In this document: piece by piece, positions 50,671 through 58,636 of the stretch | How the letters are laid out: each line of letters starts with the position of its first letter | Numbering within the stretch: the first letter of the stretch is position 1 | Origin: an uncultured Oscillospiraceae bacterium | GTDB taxonomy: Bacteria; Bacillota; Clostridia; Oscillospirales; Oscillospiraceae | Assembly: GCA_910588105.1 (NCBI GenBank) | Contig: CAJUQD010000006.1 | Coordinates: forward strand, 19,914 to 83,913 | Length of the DNA: 64,000 nucleotides | Reading direction: 5' to 3' | The notes under the pieces: model-generated | Seen by the model: the letters and a program-made list of their open reading frames with translations, nothing else | Database searches by the model: none | Told to the model about the DNA's origin: nothing | Translations under genes and position numbers: made by a program

Positions 50671-51291
50671 TCAAGGGAGGGCGTCCAGGTAGGCCCCCAC
50701 GTCAAAGGGGTCGAGGGGACTGTCCTTTCGGAGATAGAGGGGGTGGTGGGGGTGCCCCGCTTTTGTCCGCTTCCCGGCGGAGAACCAGCGGGCGTTCCGC
50801 CTTTCCCCCACCGCGATCATGTCCCGGACGCATTGGGGCAGGTAGTCCCGCTTCTCGATAACCGCCCCCCAGGCCGCCCACACCGCCGGGGCCCCGGTTT
50901 TGTCCAGCGACAGGGCATAGTCGAAGGCCCGCATGTTCTCGGCGTGGAGGTCGGCATTGCAGGCGCGCTCCATGTCCTCGGGGCGGGTGGCCCGCTGGGC
51001 GTAGACGTTGAACATGATGAAGCTGTCATACCCGTTGTGGAGGGCCACCCGTTCCACCGATTTCAGGGTGGGATCCAAATCGCCTGGGGCGGCGGTGGAC
51101 GGGTTCACCCCCACGCAGATCAGGGGCCGCTCCCCCCGGGTGCCCAGGATGTATCGGTACTCGCCGTAGGTATTGGGGACGTAGAGCCACCGGCTTGCGT
51201 CGTAGTCCGGGGAGGGGGCCAGGGCCGCCTCCAGCGCGTTGTCGAAGCGGACCAGCTCCAGCAGGGCGGTATCGCCCTTTGGAATGTGCAT
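50671..51291 (-). CDS. DUF1643 domain protein
   Basis: 206 residues. The family's motifs are seen: RYILGTRGERPLICVGVNPS, TAAPGDLDPTLKSVERVA and SFIMFNVYAQRATRPEDMER, then AAWGAVIEKRDYLPQC and a C-terminal GHPHHPLYLRKDSPLDPFD. Function of DUF1643 is unknown; its conserved Asn/Pro/Ser and Trp-Gly suggest an enzyme. ATG 51291 follows TTGAGGTGAT. Monocistronic. Confidence 0.9.
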   Translation of the reverse strand: MHIPKGDTALLELVRFDNALEAALAPSPDYDASRWLYVPNTYGEYRYILGTRGERPLICVGVNPSTAAPGDLDPTLKSVERVALHNGYDSFIMFNVYAQRATRPEDMERACNADLHAENMRAFDYALSLDKTGAPAVWAAWGAVIEKRDYLPQCVRDMIAVGERRNARWFSAGKRTKAGHPHHPLYLRKDSPLDPFDVGAYLDALP

Positions 51292-51449
51292 AAAATCACC
51301 TCAAGGGGCAGTTTAGCACAAAAATTATCGCAATGGAAGCGGTTTTTACAGGCAAACTCCCGTTGCGGCGCCTTGAGGGATGTGATATGATAGGAAAAAG
51401 CCGCTGATCGAACCGGCGGTTTTTATAAAACGTTTAAAGGAGATACGCT

Positions 51450-52109
51450 ATGGAACGGCAGACTATCCAAGCCCTTCCCCCGGAACACCGGCACTGGATC
51501 GGGATGCGCATCATCAAGACCGTGATAGCGGTGTTTCTGTGCGGCCTGCTGGCCTTTTTCCGGGAGGCGTCCGGCTTCTACTCCATGATCGCCGCCGTGG
51601 TGTGCATTCAGAACTCCGCCGGCAAAACCATTGAATCGTCCATCAACCGCATGGCCGGCACCCTCATCGGCGGCGTGGCGGGGGTGCTGGTGGTGTACAG
51701 CCTGGACATGCTGGGCGTGCTGTACATGGAGCTTTTGCGCTACGCGGTGCTGTCGGTGATGCTCATCCCCATCATCAAGCTGTGCCTTGCCATCAAGAAG
51801 CCTGGGTGCGCCGCCATGGCCTGCATCGTGTTCCTGTGCGTCACCATCAACCACAGCATCGGGGACACCCCCGCCGTCTACTCCATCGACCGCCTTTTTG
51901 AAACGCTGGTGGGGGTGGCGCTGGCCTGCGGCATCGACATACTGCTCCCCTACCAGCCCATGCCCCAGCCCATCCCGCCCGAGCCCCCGCAGCCGGAGGG
52001 GGAGAGCGCCGCGCCGGGGCAGGATGAACAACCGGGGGAGGAAAGCGCGGCGCAGCGGGACGGGCAGCCGCAGGACGCCCCCTCTGGGGAGGCGGAGGAG
52101 GAAAAGTGA
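51450..52109 (+). CDS. FUSC/ArAE-family aromatic acid exporter-like membrane protein
   Basis: 219 residues: four or more membrane segments in the first 155 residues (IIKTVIAVFLCGLLAFFREA; FYSMIAAVVCIQN; GTLIGGVAGVLVVYSLDMLG; YAVLSVMLIPIIKLCLAIKK; AMACIVFLCVTINHSI), then an unusual 60-residue Pro/Glu/Gln-rich acidic tail. This matches the small Firmicutes ArAE_1 type. The exported compound is unknown. It overlaps sfsA (GTG at 52106) by four bases. Confidence 0.9.
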   Translation: MERQTIQALPPEHRHWIGMRIIKTVIAVFLCGLLAFFREASGFYSMIAAVVCIQNSAGKTIESSINRMAGTLIGGVAGVLVVYSLDMLGVLYMELLRYAVLSVMLIPIIKLCLAIKKPGCAAMACIVFLCVTINHSIGDTPAVYSIDRLFETLVGVALACGIDILLPYQPMPQPIPPEPPQPEGESAAPGQDEQPGEESAAQRDGQPQDAPSGEAEEEK

Positions 52110-52837
52110 CCTATCAGGACATCCACGCCGCCCGGTTCCTGGCCCGGCCCAACCGCTTCATCGCCCAGGTGGAGCTGGACGGCGCGGTGGAGACCGTCCA
52201 CGTGAAAAACACCGGGCGGTGCCGGGAGCTGCTCCTCCCCGGCTGCACCGTATACCTGGAGGGGAGCGCCAACCCCGCCCGCAAGACCAGATACGACCTG
52301 GTGGCGGTGGAAAAGGGGCGTCCCGGCCTGCCCCCCCTGCTCATCAATATGGACGCCCAGGCCCCCAACCAGGTGTTCCGGGAGTGGATGGAGGCGGGCG
52401 GCGGCCAGGCGCTGGGCCTGCCCCGCCCCGCCCTGCTGCGCCCGGAGACCGTGTGGGGCCGTTCCCGGTTCGACTTCTACTGGGAGAGAACGGACGTTTC
52501 ACACGAAACGTCCGTTCTGCGAAAGGGCTTTGTGGAGGTCAAGGGCTGCACCCTGGAGGAAGACGGCCTGGCCCTCTTCCCCGACGCGCCCACCCAGCGC
52601 GGCGTGAAGCACCTGCGTGAGCTCATCGCCTGCCGGGAGGCGGGCTATGAGACGGCGGTGTGCGTGGTGGTCCAGATGGCGGGCATGGCCGCCTTCTCCC
52701 CCAACGACCGCACCCATCCCCAGTTCGGCTCCGCCCTGCGGGAGGCCGCCCGGGCCGGGGTGCGGGTGCTGGCTGTGGAGTGCGCCACCGCCCCGGATTC
52801 CCTGACCATCACCGGGCCGGTGCCCGTCAGGCTGTGA
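52106..52837 (+). CDS. sfsA: SfsA DNA/RNA nuclease family protein
   Basis: 243 residues with the SfsA pattern: FLARPNRFIAQVELDG, TVHVKNTGRCRELLLPGC, RFDFYWE and RKGFVEVKGCTLEEDGLALFPDAPT, QRGVKHLRELI. SfsA was named from sugar fermentation stimulation and has a nuclease-like OB/PD-like fold. The start is GTG, overlapping the FUSC gene. A 32-bp inverted repeat inside the gene inserts about ten residues (TDVSHETSVL) between two conserved blocks. Confidence 0.93.
   Translation: MTYQDIHAARFLARPNRFIAQVELDGAVETVHVKNTGRCRELLLPGCTVYLEGSANPARKTRYDLVAVEKGRPGLPPLLINMDAQAPNQVFREWMEAGGGQALGLPRPALLRPETVWGRSRFDFYWERTDVSHETSVLRKGFVEVKGCTLEEDGLALFPDAPTQRGVKHLRELIACREAGYETAVCVVVQMAGMAAFSPNDRTHPQFGSALREAARAGVRVLAVECATAPDSLTITGPVPVRL
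52487..52518. repeat. Perfect 14-bp inverted repeat inside sfsA
   Basis: AGAACGGACGTTTC (52487-52500), loop ACAC, and GAAACGTCCGTTCT (52505-52518). It adds an in-frame stretch encoding RTDVSHETSVL within the conserved domain. Confidence 0.8.
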
Positions 52838-52848
52838 GGGGTGAGCCC

Positions 52849-53373
52849 ATGACCCAGCAGTACATAGACGCCCTGCTGGCCCTGGCCGTCTCCCAGGCCA
52901 GGGCGGTGAACATCCCCGTATCCCAAAACATCCGGCCCCAGGTGCGGCTCAACCGCCGGGCCCGCACCCGGTTCGGCTGCTGCGTCCGAAGGGACGGCGC
53001 CTACACCATCGAGCTGTCCGAGCTTCTGGCCCGGCAGGGGGAAGAGCGGGCCATCCTTCAAGTTTTGTGCCATGAGGTACTCCACACCTGCTATGGCTGC
53101 TCCAACCACGGCGCGCGGTGGAAGGGCTACGCCCAGCGGATGAACAGCGCCTACGGCTACCACATCCGCCGCACCGACAACTATGGCGCGCTGGGCATCG
53201 AGGACGACAGGCCGGTGCGCTATTGGGTGGTGTGCGCCCGGTGCGGGCGGCGCATCCCCCGGATGAAGCGCTCCCTTCTGGTGGACCACCCGGAGCGCTA
53301 CCGCTGCCCCTGCGGGGGGACGCTGCGGGTGGAACGGGCGGGAAACAACCCGCCAGAAAACGGAAAAACATGA
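52849..53373 (+). CDS. SprT-like zinc metalloprotease family protein
   Basis: 174 residues with HExxH motif LCHEVLHTCYGC (~residue 78), an N-terminal region resembling SprT (VRLNRRARTRFGCC) and a C-terminal Cys4 zinc ribbon (VCARCGRRIP ... RCPCGGTLRV). SprT/Spartan-like proteases in higher organisms act on DNA-protein crosslinks; bacterial SprT function is unclear. ATG 52849 follows 12 bp after sfsA, in the same operon. Confidence 0.9.
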   Translation: MTQQYIDALLALAVSQARAVNIPVSQNIRPQVRLNRRARTRFGCCVRRDGAYTIELSELLARQGEERAILQVLCHEVLHTCYGCSNHGARWKGYAQRMNSAYGYHIRRTDNYGALGIEDDRPVRYWVVCARCGRRIPRMKRSLLVDHPERYRCPCGGTLRVERAGNNPPENGKT

Positions 53374-53456
53374 CTGCTCAGGGCGCTTTCATCGATTTTT
53401 CATATGTTGTGCCCGAAAATCCGGCGAAATTTTCCGCATTTTTGTTCAGAAAACCT

Positions 53457-53485
53457 TTGACGGCGGCGGCAAAGCGGGCTATACT
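53457..53485 (+). promoter_or_regulatory. Predicted promoter of the glycogen phosphorylase gene
   Basis: TTGACG (53457-53462), 17-bp spacer, TATACT (53480-53485), about 110 bp upstream of the start codon. Confidence 0.75.
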
Positions 53486-53593
53486 TTCCGTGGAACCTAA
53501 CTGGCCCAAATGCTTCCAATTTTTTGATCGGAACCGTTTCCATCCCGCCGCCGGCAGGGCGGCACATTTCAGATCTTGAAAGGAGCCCATGTC

Positions 53594-55888
53594 ATGGATA
53601 TCAAACAACGGATGCAGGAGCTGGCCCAGGCAAAATACGGCCGGGAGCCCGCCCAGTGCGGTGACGGCGAGCTGTACCGCGTACTGCTCCAGCTTACCCA
53701 GGAGCTGGCCCAGGCCCGCCCCGCCCCCCAGGGGGAGCGCAAGCTGTACTATTTCTCCGCTGAGTTTTTGATCGGCAAGCTGCTGTCCAACAACCTGCTG
53801 GCCCTGGGCATTTATGATGAGGTAAAGCAGACGCTGGCCCAGTGCGGCAAATCCCTGTCCGCCATCGAGGACGTGGAGCCCGAGCCCTCCCTAGGGAACG
53901 GCGGGCTGGGCCGCCTGGCTGCCTGCTTCCTGGATTCCATCGCCGCTCTGGGGCTGCCCGGGGACGGTGTCGGCCTCAACTACCACTACGGCCTGTTCAA
54001 GCAGGAATTCCACTTGAGCCACCAGTTCGAGCAGCCCAACCCCTGGATCGATGACGACAGCTGGCTCATCCCCACCGGGACGGAGTTTGAGGTGCCCTTC
54101 GGCTTCGGGCCGGTGAAGGCCAAGCTCTTTGATATCGCCGTCCCCGGCGCCCACTCCGGCGTGGCCAACCGGCTGCACCTGTTTGATGTGGAGCATCCCG
54201 CCCCCGCCCCCCAGGAGGGCATCGACTTTGACAAGACCGACCTGCCCGCCCACCTGACCTCCTTCCTCTACCCCGACGACAGCGACGAGGCAGGCCGGCT
54301 GCTGCGGGTGTACCAGCAGTATTTCATGGTGTCCGCCGGGGCCCAGCTCATCCTGAAGGAGCTGGACGAGCGGGGCTTCGCCCCTGAGGCCATCAGCGAC
54401 CATGTGGCCATCCAGATCAACGACACCCACCCCTCCATGGTCATCCCCGAGCTGGTGCGCCTGCTGGTGGGCCGGGGCCTGTCCATGGACGCGGCGGTGG
54501 AGCAGGTGTCCAAGACCTGCGCCTACACCAACCACACCATCCTGGCCGAGGCGCTGGAGAAGTGGCCCCTCGCCTTCATTGAGACGGTGGCCCCCCAGCT
54601 GCCGCCCATCCTGCGGGAGCTGGACGCCCGGGCCAAGGCCGCCCACGCCGACCCCAAAACCGCCATCCTCCAGGGGGAGGCGGGCCGCGAGATTGTCCAC
54701 ATGGCCCACCTGGACATCCACTTCGGCTACTCGGTGAACGGCGTGGCCGCCCTCCATACGGAGATTTTGAAGGGCTCCGAGCTGCGCCATTTCTACGACA
54801 TCTACCCCGCCAAGTTCAACAACAAGACCAACGGCGTCACCCTGCGGCGCTGGCTGGAGGTGTGCAATCCCCAGCTGGCCGCCCTGCTGGACCAGTGCGT
54901 GGGCCCCGAATGGCGCACCGACCCCACCCGGCTCAGCCGTCTGATGGACTATTACAACGACAGCTCGGTGCTGGAAAAGCTGCTGGACATCAAGGTGGCC
55001 AACAAGCGCGCCGCCTCCGACCTGTTCGCCCGGGACCAGTACGGCATCCGCCTGGACCCGGACGCGGTGTTTGATATCCAGGTGAAGCGGCTGCACGAGT
55101 ACAAGCGCCAGCAGATGAACGCGCTGTACGTCATCCACAAGTATCTGGAGATCAAGGCGGGCAAGACCCCCCAGCGCCCCGTCACTGTCATCTTCGGGGC
55201 CAAGGCCGCCCCGGCCTATGTGATGGCCAAGCACATCATCCACCTGATCTTGAGCCTGCGCAGGCTCATTGAGAACGACCCCCAGGTACGCCCCTGGCTC
55301 CACGTAGCCATGGTGGAAAATTACAACGTCACCTGGGCGGAGCGGCTCATCCCCGCCTGCGACATCTCCGAGCAGATCTCCCTGGCCTCCAAGGAGGCCA
55401 GCGGCACCGGCAACATGAAATTCATGGCCAACGGCGCGGTCACCCTGGGCACCCTGGACGGGGCCAACGTGGAGATCGCCGAGCTGGTAGGGCCGGACAA
55501 CATCTACACCTTCGGCGCGGGCAGCAATTACGTCATCGAGCTGTACGACCAGAAGATGAAGGACGCCTCCAAGGGCTACCAGTCCCGGGTGTACTATGAG
55601 CGGCCGGCGGTGAAGCCGCTGGTGGACTTCCTCATCTCCCCCACCCTGCTGGAACTGGGGGACGAGGCAGCGCTGAAGGCCCTGTGGACCGACCTCACCA
55701 CCAAGGACTGGTTCATGGCCCTTCTGGACGTGGAGGCGTACACCGCCGCCCGGGACCGGGCCATCGCCGACTACGGCGACCGCACCGCCTGGGCCCGCAA
55801 GATGCTGGTGAATACCGCTCGGAGCGGCTACTTCTCCAGCGACCGAACCATCGCAGAGTATAACCGGGACATCTGGCGCCTGGGCTAA
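53594..55888 (+). CDS. glgP: Glycogen/starch/alpha-glucan phosphorylase
   Basis: 764 residues. The PLP-binding Lys lies in the signature EASGTGNMKFMANGAVTLGT (Lys of GNMKF), followed by LDGANVEI; EPEPSLGNGGLGRLAACFLD near residue 95 and NDTHPSMVIPELVR are also conserved. It releases glucose 1-phosphate from alpha-1,4 glucans. The family is usually 750-850 residues, so the length is at the short end. ATG 53594 has AAAGGAG at eight bases. It would pair functionally with the GH13 enzyme at 28.7 kb. Confidence 0.96.
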   Translation: MDIKQRMQELAQAKYGREPAQCGDGELYRVLLQLTQELAQARPAPQGERKLYYFSAEFLIGKLLSNNLLALGIYDEVKQTLAQCGKSLSAIEDVEPEPSLGNGGLGRLAACFLDSIAALGLPGDGVGLNYHYGLFKQEFHLSHQFEQPNPWIDDDSWLIPTGTEFEVPFGFGPVKAKLFDIAVPGAHSGVANRLHLFDVEHPAPAPQEGIDFDKTDLPAHLTSFLYPDDSDEAGRLLRVYQQYFMVSAGAQLILKELDERGFAPEAISDHVAIQINDTHPSMVIPELVRLLVGRGLSMDAAVEQVSKTCAYTNHTILAEALEKWPLAFIETVAPQLPPILRELDARAKAAHADPKTAILQGEAGREIVHMAHLDIHFGYSVNGVAALHTEILKGSELRHFYDIYPAKFNNKTNGVTLRRWLEVCNPQLAALLDQCVGPEWRTDPTRLSRLMDYYNDSSVLEKLLDIKVANKRAASDLFARDQYGIRLDPDAVFDIQVKRLHEYKRQQMNALYVIHKYLEIKAGKTPQRPVTVIFGAKAAPAYVMAKHIIHLILSLRRLIENDPQVRPWLHVAMVENYNVTWAERLIPACDISEQISLASKEASGTGNMKFMANGAVTLGTLDGANVEIAELVGPDNIYTFGAGSNYVIELYDQKMKDASKGYQSRVYYERPAVKPLVDFLISPTLLELGDEAALKALWTDLTTKDWFMALLDVEAYTAARDRAIADYGDRTAWARKMLVNTARSGYFSSDRTIAEYNRDIWRLG

Positions 55889-55909
55889 AGCCGGATCGCC
55901 GCACAAAGA

Positions 55910-55942
55910 AGCCCCCCGCCGCGAGGCGGGGGGCTCGTTTTT
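55910..55942 (+). terminator. Rho-independent terminator of glgP
   Basis: Perfect 11-bp stem AGCCCCCCGCC / GGCGGGGGGCT with GCGA tetraloop and a TTTTTA tract. It overlaps the end of the convergent gene at 55941. Confidence 0.92.
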
Positions 55943-56615
55943 ATTTGGAGGGGAGGATTGCCGCAACCGCCCCGGCGAAATTGCTGATGGGCATGGTCTG
56001 GAGCACCACCCGGCCCGGTCCAGTGACCACGGTGTTGAACAGCCCCTCGCCGCCGAACAGCACATTTTTGACCCCCTTCACCGAGCGCACATCCACGGTG
56101 CAGGTGGCGTCCAGCATGGCCAGGTTACCGGTGTCGATGATGATCTGCTGCCCCGGCTGAAGGTCGTACTCCACCGCGGAGCCATCGATTTCCAGGAAGG
56201 CGGTGCCGTGGCCGGAGAGCTTTTGCAGGATGAAGCCCTCTCCGCTGAAGAAGCCGGACATGCCCTTCTTCTGGAAGAACACGGACAGCTCTACCCCCGC
56301 CTCAGAGGCCAAAAAGCCCGACTTCTGCACCACGATGGGCCGGTCCGGGGTGATCTCCACCGCCCGGATGGAGCCGGGGAAGCTGGAGGCAAAGGCGATC
56401 ATGCCCTGCCCGCCCCTGGCGGTGTAGATGTTCTGGAACATGGACTCGCCGGAGAACATCCGGCCAAACGCCTTGCCGATGCCGCCCGCGCTGGTCTGCA
56501 TCTCCATGTTGGGGGACATCCACACCATGGAGCCCTTCTCGGTAATCATGGACTCGCCCGACTCCACGTCGCAGATGACCACGGGCATAGGTTCGCCGGT
56601 GATATTATAGCGCAT
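55941..56615 (-). CDS. TIGR00266/AIM24 family protein
   Basis: 224 residues forming a repeated beta-barrel-like fold: MRYNITGEPMPVVICDVESG, GGIGKAFGRMFSGESMFQNI, and later AVEYDLQPGQQIIIDTGNLA, MLDATCTVDVRSVKGVKNVL, GGEGLFNTVVTGPGRVVLQT. This is characteristic of TIGR00266 proteins, related to yeast AIM24; the bacterial role is unknown. ATG 56615 follows AAGGAGGAG. Stand-alone gene. Confidence 0.92.
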   Translation of the reverse strand: MRYNITGEPMPVVICDVESGESMITEKGSMVWMSPNMEMQTSAGGIGKAFGRMFSGESMFQNIYTARGGQGMIAFASSFPGSIRAVEITPDRPIVVQKSGFLASEAGVELSVFFQKKGMSGFFSGEGFILQKLSGHGTAFLEIDGSAVEYDLQPGQQIIIDTGNLAMLDATCTVDVRSVKGVKNVLFGGEGLFNTVVTGPGRVVLQTMPISNFAGAVAAILPSK

Positions 56616-56707
56616 ATGTACTCCTCCTTCTTCTTGGGGCTGCGCCCCTTTGAGGAAAGTATACACCCAGCCGGGGCCAAACGCAATTTAAAATTTGCGA
56701 AAAATGT

Positions 56708-57337
56708 TCACCCCAGCCCCCGCAGACAGTCCGCCACAGGGCGGATGTACTTGGGGTCGCTGATGTCATAGGAGCGGGAGATTGCGTCCTGGAACGCCTG
56801 GTCCTCCGGGGTCCTGTCCTTTTTGCGGCCCATGGCCCAGCCCGCCACCTTCAGCATGGCCCGGTCACCCGCGCCCAGCTTCTCCAGGCACAGCCCCGCC
56901 TGGAGGTAGAAGTGGGGGACGGCGTCCAGCTCCCCAGGGGTGAGGTTCTGTTCCCAGACTTTTCGGATCTGCTCCCCCGCCCCGTTGGGCATGGCCCCGG
57001 TGGCAAACACCACCAGCTTTTTCGCGCCCCGGCTGTTCAGCAGCTTCTGCGCCTTCTTCCAGCCGTCCACCACACCGGCGTGGAGGCGCCTGCCAAAGGC
57101 CACGGCGGCATATTGGGACAGGTCGGCGGGGGCATCCCCCAGGGGCAGGGCGGCGCAGCCCAGTTCCTCCGCCAGCAACTGGGCGTATTTCCGAGTAAAG
57201 CCGGTTTTGCTGTTGTAGAGAATAGTAAAATTAAGGAAGCGCTGATTTAAGCAGTCAAAAATCCGGGAAACAGTCAAAAGGTGATGGTAAACGTCAAATA
57301 AAGGAGCATATTCGTGAGAGGCATCCTCGTTTTCCAT
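56708..57337 (-). CDS. Flavodoxin-domain protein, 5' end displaced by an IS5-type remnant
   Basis: The flavodoxin domain begins at FTILYNSKTGFTRKYAQLLA (about 57230) with the FMN-phosphate-binding loop YNSKTGFT. Conserved GRRLHAGVVDG and LVVFATGAM follow. The native start codon should lie just upstream of FTILYN, but there the sequence switches into the terminal repeat of the IS remnant, TTAAATCAGCGCTTCCTTAA. The frame continues through IS sequence to an ATG at 57337, giving a fused 209-residue ORF. It is therefore probably a damaged gene, or one that uses an IS-derived start. Similar proteins are HemG-like or flavodoxin electron carriers. Confidence 0.65.
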   Translation of the reverse strand: MENEDASHEYAPLFDVYHHLLTVSRIFDCLNQRFLNFTILYNSKTGFTRKYAQLLAEELGCAALPLGDAPADLSQYAAVAFGRRLHAGVVDGWKKAQKLLNSRGAKKLVVFATGAMPNGAGEQIRKVWEQNLTPGELDAVPHFYLQAGLCLEKLGAGDRAMLKVAGWAMGRKKDRTPEDQAFQDAISRSYDISDPKYIRPVADCLRGLG

Positions 57338-57710
57338 ACCCTATCCCACCTAAAAGGGCGCAAAAACCTTGAGCGGGGGATGGAGAGCCGCCCGCCCTGG
57401 CAAGCATATACAGATTCGCGATGGCGAAAAGCACATGTAAGCGGTTAAGGTTCTTTCCCAGCCCTCTATAAACGGCCTTTCGGAAACCGAAGATGTTTTT
57501 CACGATCCGATAGGGGTGTTCCACTTTACAACGCACGGATGATTTTTGGTTTTCAATATACCGCTCCCAGTCAATGGCGTTATCTGAAACCTTGGGCAGC
57601 CGGCCCGATCCGCGGTTGATACGGTATTCAATGGCAGAACGCTGGAGGCTGTTTCTGATTTCCTCCCGTTTCTCTACCGCATTTTTTGACTTTGCGGCGC
57701 ATTTGTTGTA
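57231..57710 (-). mobile_element. IS5-family insertion sequence remnant
   Basis: One end is present: TTAAGGAAGCGCTGATTTAA (57231-57250). The minus strand encodes a transposase C-terminus without an intact N-terminus: NAVEKREEIRNSLQRSAIEY, then DNAIDWERYIENQKSSVRCK, and VEHPYRIVKNIFGFRKAVYR, GLGKNLNRLHVLFAIANLYM, ending at 57294. These are the conserved C-terminal motifs (HPFRxIKxxFGxxKxRYRGL) of IS5-type DDE transposases. The N-terminal half and the other terminal repeat are missing at about 57710. Confidence 0.85.
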
Positions 57711-57759
57711 TTATCACGGAATGGGTTCTGGCAATACGGAATAGGTTAGAAAGCAACAA

Positions 57760-57804
57760 AAAACGAGGGCTACCGCACCGTATAGGTGCGATAGCCCTCG
57801 TTTT
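57760..57804 (-). terminator. Terminator of the tRNA operon
   Basis: Perfect 20-bp stem (core ACGAGGGCTA and GTGCG..) with loop GTATA; read on the minus strand it is followed by TTTTTTG. It lies about 75 bp past the tRNA-Lys 3' end. Confidence 0.9.
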
Positions 57805-57880
57805 CAGTTTATAGAGGGAGAACCAGAACGAAACACTGCTCCAACAAGTAAATTGTTGCAGAGTTCGTCTGGCTCTCCAA

Positions 57881-57956
57881 TGGTGACCCAGCGGGGACTC
57901 GAACCCCGGACCTTCGCCTTAAAAGGGCGTTGCTCTACCAACTGAGCTACTGGGTC
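57881..57956 (-). tRNA. tRNA-Lys (anticodon TTT)
   Basis: 76 nt including encoded CCA. Acceptor GACCCAG/CTGGGTC, anticodon loop CTTTTAA with anticodon TTT, T arm GGGGTTCGAGTCCCC. Last of five in the cluster. Confidence 0.97.
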
Positions 57957-57961
57957 ATATT

Positions 57962-58036
57962 TGGCTGGGATGGCTGGACTCGAACCAGCGAATGCGGGAG
58001 TCAAAGTCCCGTGCCTTACCACTTGGCTACACCCCA
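57962..58036 (-). tRNA. tRNA-Gln (anticodon TTG)
   Basis: 75 nt including CCA. Acceptor TGGGGTG pairing with the 3' arm, anticodon loop CTTTGAC with anticodon TTG, T arm CTGGTTCGAGTCCAG. Starts with the U1 typical of tRNA-Gln. Confidence 0.97.
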
Positions 58037-58089
58037 ATGTTGAAGTGAGGCGAGGGCCGGAGCGGACGCTCCGGCCCTCAGCCACGGTA

Positions 58090-58165
58090 TGGGGTGGGTA
58101 ATGGGGCTCGAACCCACGACACCCGGAACCACAATCCGGTGCTCTGCCAGCTGAGCTATACCCAC
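58090..58165 (-). tRNA. tRNA-His (anticodon GTG)
   Basis: Acceptor GTGGGTA/TACCCAC, anticodon stem CCGGA/TCCGG with loop holding GTG, encoded CCA. The extra G at 58166 supplies the G-1 expected of tRNA-His. Confidence 0.97.
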
Positions 58166-58270
58166 CATATCCAATTTTCGCCTTGGCGGCCCCCGCCAAA
58201 ACCCTTTAAGCCGGTTTTGGTGGGGATCGTGAACCTTGCGGAGGCACCTGGGAAAACCGCCTGCGGCAGA

Positions 58271-58347
<77 letters not shown>

Positions 58348-58350
58348 ATA

Positions 58351-58424
58351 TGGAGCGGGTGATGGGAATCGAACCCACGCGACCAGCTTGGAAGGCTGGG
58401 ATTCTACCATTGAACTACACCCGC
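58351..58424 (-). tRNA. tRNA-Gly (anticodon TCC)
   Basis: 74 nt with CCA. Acceptor GCGGGTG/CACCCGC, anticodon loop CTTCCAA with TCC, T arm GTGGGTTCGATTCCCAT. First tRNA of the operon. Confidence 0.97.
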
Positions 58425-58458
58425 ATGGTTGGGCGCATCCGCAAATGTCAGCTTGGAT

Positions 58459-58487
58459 AGGATAGCACAAAACCGCAGTCTTGTCAA
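58459..58487 (-). promoter_or_regulatory. Promoter of the tRNA operon
   Basis: Minus strand TTGACA (58487-58482), 17-bp spacer, TATCCT (58464-58459), about 35 bp before tRNA-Gly. Confidence 0.85.
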
Positions 58488-58636
58488 TCCCCTTATGAGG
58501 AAAAACCTTCATGCCGGGGCCCGCAACCTAAAGTTGCGAAAGTTCCAGCCAAATTTGGTTGACCGAAGCGGGAAAAGCGGCTAAGATAAAACCATGCTGG
58601 CGGCCAGGCAATGTGAGAACCAGGAGGTATATCCCT

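Noticed and set aside
52490..52515. parS-like centromere site in sfsA
   Set aside because: The centre reads GTTTCACACGAAAC, with changes in the essential CACGTG core and outer bases relative to TGTTTCACGTGAAACA, and no parA/parB nearby.
53891..56065. 724-residue minus-strand open frame across glgP
   Set aside because: It is the complement of the phosphorylase coding sequence. Its composition is the low-complexity pattern expected from reversed GC-rich codons, and glgP has full family motifs.
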